A stretch of 64,000 nt of DNA from Kingdonia uniflora (Eukaryota; Streptophyta; Magnoliopsida; Ranunculales; Circaeasteraceae). The notes under the pieces were generated by a model. The model was not told where the DNA came from. It worked only from the letters and a program-made list of their open reading frames with translations, and made no database searches. The stretch is taken from contig JACGCM010000715.1 of assembly GCA_014058105.1 (NCBI GenBank), positions 4,960,001 to 5,024,000 of the forward strand. Reading direction: 5' to 3'. The position numbers and the translations under genes are program-made. The first letter of the stretch is position 1, and each line of letters opens with the position of its first letter. Shown piece by piece: positions 57,703-64,000 of this stretch.

Positions 57703-58827
57703 CAGTAACGGAGCTAGGATTATTGATTAGGGGGGCAGGGATTTTTGGGGGGTTTGGGGGCGGTAGCCCCAAAAAAAAAAAAATTGGGACAGATGGATAC
57801 AATATACTTGCTGCTATAGGCAGATTCAGAGGGTTCAGAAAATGGATGGAAAAGACCATAATCTTTCCGCTAGCATCCGAAGAAAGAATGTATCTCATTC
57901 TTCCAACTTGATGAACCTCCAAAATCGTAATCTTCAACCTCTCTTCCCCCTCTGACTCAAATGCCTTCACATTCGCCATCGAAAATGAATGCCAATCCTC
58001 TCCATTTGCCGAAGCCTCCCAAATCCGATGAACTAAGATAACCCCATTGTCATGTCCCGTAACTAAAACACTTTCATTCTTGTGAATTGACATATAAGAA
58101 ACCATAGCGGTAATCGAAGACTCCGACAACGTATTGAACTCAACAACAATATCCCCATTTGGCAAAAACACATAAACCATCCCTTACTCATCTCCAACCG
58201 CAACATACTTAATAAACCCCTCGTAATCTTCAAACGGCAACACATTAATGCATTTTGCTTCACAACTGATAGAAACTGAAACCTCCCAGAACGCGCCGGA
58301 TTAAACTTCATCACCGAAAGCCCAATCTGAGATTTCTTACCAACGACCAAAACCTTTTCCTCCACAATGGCACAATCACATCCATTTGTACATCAATTTT
58401 CCGCTGCTTCTTCTTAACAGACCCCATTACAGTATTCTTTCGATCGGGTATCGCAGATTCAAGCCTAGCTATAACTTCAGTGAGATTTTTCACTAGGGTT
58501 TCTAGTTTTCTCAATTGGATTTCATGCTGATATAAAATTCTCATAGATTTATCTAAGGTTGAAGTTGGAAGTGGGAATTGAAGTTGAATTTGGGGGTTTT
58601 GGGGAAGAATTTAGATCAAAATTGGGACCAACAACAGATAGAACCCAAAATCTCAGATTGTAGAGGATTAGAGGAAGAATAGCAAACCCTAAATGGCTAG
58701 GAGAGAAGAGCTGTAGTCTGTAGAGGGATTTTTTTTCTTATAACCTGTTTTGAAAATTACATAACTAACCTATTATTATTTTTTTAAAAGTGAGTGGGGG
58801 ACTGGTCCTCATGTGGCTCCACCCCTA
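57703..58827. mobile_element. hAT-like non-autonomous element carrying a gene fragment
   Basis: The left end is CAGTAACGGAGCTAGG. The reverse complement of the right end is TAGGGGTGGAGCCACATG, with GGAGC shared at the same distance. The flanks are identical 8-bp GTTCCAAG (57695-57702 and 58828-58835), the hAT duplication. Removal joins the kinase exon (intron acceptor, then VPSPVFALVSS). No transposase inside; a minus-strand gene fragment fills most of it. An A run at 57771-57782 is near one end. Confidence 0.82.
57850..58600 (-). pseudogene. Captured fragment of an At1g75140-like beta-propeller gene
   Basis: Minus strand, intronless through about 700 bases. It starts MRILYQHEIQLRKLETLV (58544), then a frame change, then QFLSVVKQN and CINVLPFEDYEGF (58270-58210), YVFLPNGDIVVEF (58180-58140), TAMVSYMSIHKNESVLVTGH (58110-58050) and ILEVHQVGRMRYILS (57930-57880). 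This order recalls the plant family called uncharacterized membrane protein At1g75140. It lacks the N-terminal signal part and the C-terminal half. It lies wholly within the hAT-like element, so it was probably captured. Confidence 0.62.
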
Positions 58828-58835
58828 GTTCCAAG

Positions 58836-59550
58836 TCCAGTGTTTGCATTGGTCTCATCTATTTTACGTAAAGAAGAAGATGACATAACTCAATTGTATA
58901 CTTTGAGAACAACTGAAACTTTGCAGTCAAGGAGGGGATTGGGTTACTCGTTTTAACAGTCAAGATGTTATTAATAACCTCTACTACATCTTTAAGGCTG
59001 TTGGCAAACAGGGAAGTATGAGACTCATTGTTGGATCATGTTTAGTACTTCTGGTTTATTTCAACCCTCAAACTATAAAATTTGTGCTTGAAAAACTTTT
59101 CTTCATAGACAGAACATCTACAATTGTCAAAGGTATCTCAAGTGAGCAGATCAGCTCAAACTTCTTAAACATGGCTATATGTGGAAACCAAATGCTTACC
59201 AATATGAATGGACATCTTCTATCACCTATTGAAGAGAAGCTCCTGGAACCAAGCCTTATTTCTCTTATTGATCAAGGAAGTGATCATTTAGCGGGAAAGC
59301 GCTTATGTTTGTGGCTCTGCTTTGTAAGAATAGCATAAGATGGTTATCCAATTCTTTTGCAACATGAGGGTGTTACCGGCTTTGGATAGGTTGGCAAAAG
59401 AGGAGGACATCTATGTGCAGCAATGCATAGATGTTTTTGCGTAGATTGTAGTGAGTACCTTGCCCAGGCTAGTGGAGGCAATAAATGGTGATATTCAACA
59501 AATGATGGGAGGTAGATGACATGGGCATATTTCTACCCTTAATTCCCGAG
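58836..59550 (+). pseudogene. RUK: Kinase relic, C-terminal HEAT/ARM-type region
   Basis: Continues SSILRKEEDDITQLYTLRT (58858-58912), LVYFNPQ, NLLNMA-like segments, FFCNMRVLPALDRLAKEED (59355-59410) and DIQQMMGGR (59490-59518), ending near STLNSRG at 59550, where unrelated sequence starts. These match the C-terminal repeats of RUNKEL. Frameshifts and stops are frequent. The rest of the gene is not in the window. Confidence 0.75.
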
Positions 59551-59558
59551 GTACTACT

Positions 59559-59868
59559 GTGGGGCTGCCTGTTGCCTTGGTCGTTCGAACGAGGCTGATA
59601 GTCGTTCAAATGACCCTTGAACAACTCCTTGAAATTTTGGCCCAGGTGCCCAAGTCGTTCGAACGACTTCAGATTTTGTTCAAACGACCTTTTGACAACC
59701 CCTTAGAATTTTGGCCCATAAGCAAATTTCGTTCGAACGACTTCAGATTTCGTTCGAACTCTATTTTTTATAGTTTTTAAACCACTCACTTGCCTTGAGA
59801 TTTGAGCGATTGTAAAGAATTTCCCTAGTATATAAAGGGAAAGTTAGTACCTTTAGAGCTATCATTTA
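59559..59868 (+). repeat. Probable 5' LTR part of the copia element, with TTCGAA palindromes
   Basis: Kinase similarity stops just before TGTGGGGCTGCC (59559). The stretch has five or six copies of GTTCGAACGA-type words (59580, 59602, 59652, 59680, 59728, 59751) and a TATA box TATATAAA at 59829-59836 with the right orientation for the copia gene to the right. The LTR end and primer site are not visible, because H3 follows at 59869. LTR identity is inferred from position. Confidence 0.5.
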
Positions 59869-60239
59869 GGGTATGTTTGGTAACCCAATTTTTTTTCCCA
59901 AGAAACTGTTTTTCACTTTAAAATTTTCTTATAGTTTCTCATTTAAGATTTCTCAGTGTTTGCACCATTTGGTTGCCAAGTGAGAAATAATATAACTATT
60001 TTCCTTTTTCTCGCATTTTCGTTACAGTAGTGTTTGGTTATCCATTTCCCACTTAGTAAAAAAACACAAATACGAAAAACAAACATCAATTTTATTCTAA
60101 AATGCAATTCAAGCGAACATTATTAAAAACAAAGTGCGTATTATTCAACCAAACATCCTAAAACTAAACTCAAAATAAATCCATGCACCTAAAAACATAA
60201 TTAATATAGTTTAACTCTAAAATTTTAAAAAATAACTAA

Positions 60240-60997
60240 AAATCACTACTCTTGCTCGCTTCCAAAATGATAGTTCAACCACGCCAACTTTTGATCATCT
60301 TTAGTCTGCAAAAACACAGTTGCTAATTCCTTGTTAACCGTAAATTATTTCATTGCATCGAACTTAGTAAACATGTCAACATCCAAATCTATGATATTGT
60401 TGTCGTTGCCATTATAAGTTGATGTCATTTCATCATCTAATGTAAAAACAGTGTGAGCCCTTGATCCTGTAGCTATATCTTTTCCAACCAATTCATAAAT
60501 CACTGTGTAGCTAACCATAGTCTACTTCTTGTACTTCTTGTTGCCATTGACCTAAAGAATGCAAATATTCAATACAAATATATACAATTCTTTTGTGAAA
60601 AATCAAATTATATAAACAACGTAATAATTACCTCAAGGAGTGATTTCCATACGTTAGCATCACCGGTGATCGTCTTAGACTCTTCAACCCACCCAACCCC
60701 ACTTAGATTAGTAACAAATTTTACCTAAGGGGTCCAATTCCTCTAAGTCTTAAACCTTAATCATCACATAGCTTTTACAACAATATTACAAGCCTTATTC
60801 TTCCACCCTCCTGCATCTCCCTTACCCTTATTTATAAGTTGATCTTGCAAAACCTTAATCATCACAACATCCATCTCATTACTCCAAATAAGATTATTTT
60901 TAGTCGTTTTCATTCCCAACTCATTCGTAACATCCGCAACATCCTGTGAATCCATTTCTGGTAATATTTGAACATTAAAATCACATGCAATATACAA
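60240..60997 (-). pseudogene. H3 Myb/SANT-like ORF1
   Basis: Open at 60997-60764: LIWSNEMDVVMIKVLQDQL, then KGDAGGWKNKA, the Myb/SANT-like domain of PIF/Harbinger accessory proteins. After a gap, the C-terminal part has IYELVGKDIATG (60505-60470). Stops and a lost middle portion. Confidence 0.65.
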
Positions 60998-61169
60998 AAT
61001 TCAACTAGAATATTATTAATGCTTGTCAAATAATAGGAAATTGAAAACCAATAACCATTTTATACTATAATATTAAATTTATTTAACTTAAAAATAAAGG
61101 AAGACAATCATAGTGTACTTTATTAGAAAAACACAATCAAAACATAATCATCTAGGACATAAAGTTCCT

Positions 61170-61440
61170 AAGTTTGATTGTACTCATTTCACATAAGTGT
61201 TGCTAATTGGTCTCTGTAAGTTGACCACTCAATAGTAGGCTCTAAATCTCTAATGCTTTCTCCTTCAAAGATGTATTCATGCGACTCCTCCAAAAAATTG
61301 TCAAATTGGTCTTCCAAGTCACTCGGGTCCACATCATGATATGATTGTGAATCACACAACAAGCAATTATCGCCTCAGTTTGTGTTTCAATGTTATAGTA
61401 AGTCCATGATCGAAGTCTTGCAAATCTCTTCTTTGTTTAT
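61170..61440 (-). pseudogene. H3 transposase C-terminal fragment
   Basis: The minus strand reads RFARLRSWTYYNIETQTEAI, then IACCVIHNHI near 61330, the conserved end of HARBI1-like transposases. The catalytic domain is missing, consistent with internal deletion. Confidence 0.6.
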
Positions 61441-61779
61441 GTGAGAGAGATAGAGGGTTTTTTTTATACAATATGAGGTAAATATAGAGGGCCTTTTGGT
61501 GGAAAAATCAACTTGTGTGTTTCTTTTAGCAAGATGAGAATAATCATACATAATATCTCATATTTAGATTTTCATAGAAAATTAATGGGAAAATCTAGCA
61601 TGGGTCCCACTAATTTCTAAGTGGGAAACATATTTTCTAAGGGGGAGAGAGTGGAAATTGTTTCCCTCTCTTAGAGCTATTAATTTTCTCAAAGAAATTA
61701 TATTTCCCATATTTTTTGGACTACCAAACACCCAAGTAAGGAAAAAAAATTAAGTTGGTATTTTCCCACCCTATTAATA

Positions 61780-62420
61780 CTTTGGATGACATAAAGGAGA
61801 GTGTATGGAGGAAGATGAACAAGAGGGCGTGCGGCCAAATTCGTTATTGTCTTGCTCAAGACATTAAGTACCTTGTGATGAATAAAACTTCCGCAAAAGA
61901 AATTTAGCGGATTCTAGAGAAATACTTGGTAAAGAGCATCTAAAATTGACTCTACTTGAAGAGGAAGCTTTATCGTTTTACTATGAGGCAAGGGATTAGT
62001 ATGTCCAACCATTTGATTGACTTCACCAAGTTGTTAGTCGACTTGGCGAATCTTGAAGGGATAATTAGGGATGAAGATAAGGCCCTCTTGTTCTTGAACT
62101 CACTTCTGGAAGAATTTGAGCACTTCATTACGGTGATAACTTATGGAAATCGTTCATTGAAATACACGGATGTGACTACGACCGTAGTAAACCACAAGTA
62201 TAGGAGAAAGGAGAAACGTGAGACTAATAAGTCTACATCTGAAGTATTAACGATTTGAGGATGATCATCGGACAAGAAGAAACCGTTTGGTAACAACTCT
62301 CGGTCAAAATCGAGAGGTCGTGGTAGAAATCGGAACAACTTGAGTAAGGACCAATGCGCATTTTGAAAGGAAATGGGTCATTGGAAAAATTAATGTCCCG
62401 CGCTTAAGAAGAAGAAAGCG
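61780..62420 (+). pseudogene. Copia gag
   Basis: It begins mid-domain with RRACGQIRYCLAQ-like sequence (about 61830), then LYRFTMRQGISMSNHLIDF (61970-62030), LLFLNSLLEEFEHF (62085) and a basic Gly/Arg-rich part before a CCHC zinc knuckle (62353-62400). The second Cys codon of the knuckle is TGA, and another stop replaces the residue before the last Cys. The first third of gag is absent. Confidence 0.85.
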
Positions 62421-62426
62421 GGAAAA

Positions 62427-64000
62427 ATGAGCTCTTCTGTGAATGTGGCTCAGGACACAAAAATGGGAGGTAATAATTCTAATTTCTCTTTTACTATAAC
62501 ATCTAGTGCATGTGCTATTGATACAAAAGAATGGATTTTAGATTCGGGTGCTACTTATCATATTTGTCCCAAAAGGGCTTATTTTTCAAGTTTAAAATTG
62601 CTTGAAGATAGAGCAATGTTGATGAGAAACGATAGTCTTTCCCGCATCATGGGGATAGGTACCATTCGTCTAAAGTTTTACAATGGGTTGGTTAAAAAGA
62701 TTGATGAGGTTCAGTATATTCTGACAATGAGTAAGAACATTATCTCGACGGGGTCACTTAAAGCGAAAGGCTACAAGGTTGTGTCTAAAAATAGGGTAAA
62801 GTGGGTTCTTAAGGGAGCCATGGTTATATTAAAGGGTCACAGAAGAAGTAACAACTTGTACAATTTGGATGGTACGGCTATTCTTGGTGATGTTTCTTCC
62901 GCGGGAAGGGAGGAGACCACTTCCAAAAATACCACATGGCTATGGCGCATGCGTTTGGCGCATGCGGGAGAAAAGTCTTCAAAAGTTCTCGCGAACCAGG
63001 GGCTTTTGAGAGGTGCCAAGATGTGCAAATTATATTTTTTATGAACACAGCGTTCTGGGCAAGCAGACAAGAGTTATGTTCAGCACCACGATCTACCGTA
63101 CTCGTGGAGTTCTTGATTATGTTTACTCTGATGTTTGGGGATCCTCCAAGAATGCATTTATAGGGGGGAAATATTACTTTATGTCTTTTATGGATGACTT
63201 TTCTTGGCATGTTTAGGTGTACACTATGAGGAGGAAGGATGAAGTCCTAGAAATTTTCATAACATGGAAGAAGCTGATTAAGACTCAGACCGACAGAAAG
63301 ATCAAGTCACTCCATTCGGATAATGGTGAAAAATACACTAGTGATCGATTCTTGCAAGTATGTCGGGATGAGAGGATAGTTCGACACTTCACGGTTAGAG
63401 AGACACCGCAATAAAGTGAGGTAGCTGAGTGCATGAACCGTACTTTGTCGGAGAAGGTGTAGTGTATATTGTCCAATTCTAGGTTGAGCAAAGCATTTTG
63501 GGCTGAGGCTTTGACATATGCATGCTATCTCGTTAATATGTTGCCTTCGGCTGCAATTGAGGGTAAAACACCAATGGAAACTTGGTCGGGAGAACCTACT
63601 ACAGATTATGATACTCATCGTATATTTGGGTGTCCGGCATACTATCATGTTAAGGATGGTAAGTTGGATCCACGGGCAAGGAATACAGTTTTTCTATGTA
63701 AGAAGAAGGGTGTCAAAGGTTACAGGTTGTGAGATACGAGATACCGAAAGATCATTCTAAGCAGATATGTCACTTTTGATGAGACTTATATGATGAAGTC
63801 ACATGGCTCTGAGTACACAGAGGAGACGACCAGCAGGGTATTACTGCGGGTAGAGATTGATGTGTCTTCACATTGGCCAAAGAGTTCCGTACTGAGAGGG
63901 GGGTCTTCTACCAGTGTGACAACGGGTGATGAACCACTAGTTCATGTTCCAAATGATGAAGACACAGATGAAGGTAGAGTATTTAGTAGTACGGATGAAG
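62427..64000 (+). pseudogene. Copia protease and integrase
   Basis: Protease active site DSGATYHI at about 62548-62571 (open 62427-63044). The pre-integrase segment follows, with LWRMRLAHAGEKSSKVLANQ (62938-62997). After a frame change comes the zinc Cys-Cys pair region near 63050. The integrase core has DYVYSDVWG (first Asp, about 63117), LHSDNGEKYTS (second Asp, 63310-63342) and VAECMNRTL (Glu, 63421-63447). Then ALTYACYLVNMLPS and GCPAYYHVKDGKLDPRA (63625-63680). The catalytic triad is kept, but stops at 63214, 63412 and 63460 break the frame. Layout and KDGKLDPRA point to the Tork-type group. Confidence 0.88.

Larger units (their letters stand above)
59869..61733. mobile_element. H3: internally deleted PIF/Harbinger-type element
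   Basis: The left end is GGGTATGTTTGGTAACCCAA. The reverse complement of the right end is GGGTGTTTGGTAGTCCAA. TTA precedes the left end, but the right flank reads AAG, so the duplication is not confirmed. Inside on the minus strand is a Myb/SANT-like protein (60997-60240) and the C-terminal end of a HARBI1-like transposase (about 61440-61170). It belongs to a third subfamily, distinct from H1 and H2. Confidence 0.65.
61734..64000 (+). mobile_element. Ty1/copia retrotransposon, 5' part, running off the window
   Basis: Plus-strand gag, protease and integrase in copia order; RT would follow beyond 64000. The N-terminal part of gag and the primer site are missing next to H3. Stops in gag and integrase show it is inactive. 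Confidence 0.9.

Noticed and set aside
57771..57782. A-run at the end of the captured gene as a poly(A) tail of a retrocopy
   Set aside because: It lies just inside the hAT-like terminus, on the wrong strand sense for a plus-strand tail, and 8-bp duplications plus inverted ends explain the insertion better.
47876..59550. A functional kinase gene with very long introns
   Set aside because: The insertions lie inside exons with target duplications, and exons have stops, lost splice donors and lost catalytic-loop residues.

Overview
The window is plant nuclear DNA, most likely from a eudicot. The evidence is the mobile-element content (Tat-lineage Ty3/gypsy and Ty1/copia retrotransposons, PIF/Harbinger, Helitron, hAT- and Mutator-like DNA transposons, plant mobile domain genes) and the intron-rich relic of a plant kinase gene. 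Nearly every coding stretch is broken by stops and frameshifts. I recognise no intact host gene and no tRNA, rRNA or CRISPR. Protein family names come from remembered family motifs, not from a search.

Positions 1-29836 are best read as one old Tat-lineage gypsy element, D, on the minus strand, carrying two nested relatives. Element A (5597-18539) has both LTRs, a primer binding site, a polypurine tract and a 5-bp target duplication, and sits in the reverse transcriptase of D. Element C (about 18729-26940) sits in the protease region of D and has lost its 3' LTR. All three have the same plan: gag, protease, RT, RNase H, a second RNase H and integrase on the minus strand, then a minisatellite in the 3' region. 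After that comes a coiled-coil gene on the opposite strand; in A that gene still has intron-like gaps.

Positions 29834-33060 hold a plant mobile domain (PMD) gene, cut at its 3' end by the LTR of D and split by a Mutator-like insertion with a 9-bp target duplication. Positions 33996-40751 and 49800-56215 are two large PIF/Harbinger elements, H1 and H2, each bounded by terminal inverted repeats and a 3-bp duplication. Each carries three genes: DDE transposase, Myb/trihelix-like ORF1, and a PMD gene. In H1 a palindrome near GCAGTTCWGAACTGC occurs three times upstream of each of the three genes, nine copies in all. In H2 different palindromes lie upstream of the transposase and of the PMD gene. 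The PMD gene therefore looks like a resident, co-regulated third component. This is the most interesting observation in the window.

Positions 41711-46577 are a decayed Helitron Rep-helicase gene. From 47876 to about 59550 runs the relic of a RUNKEL/ULK4-like kinase gene, broken by a solo LTR (48504-49769), by H2, and by a hAT-like element carrying a gene fragment (57703-58827). Each insertion can be placed to the base by its target duplication. From about 59559 to the end lies a degenerate Ty1/copia element with a short PIF/Harbinger derivative (59869-61733) in or next to its 5' part.
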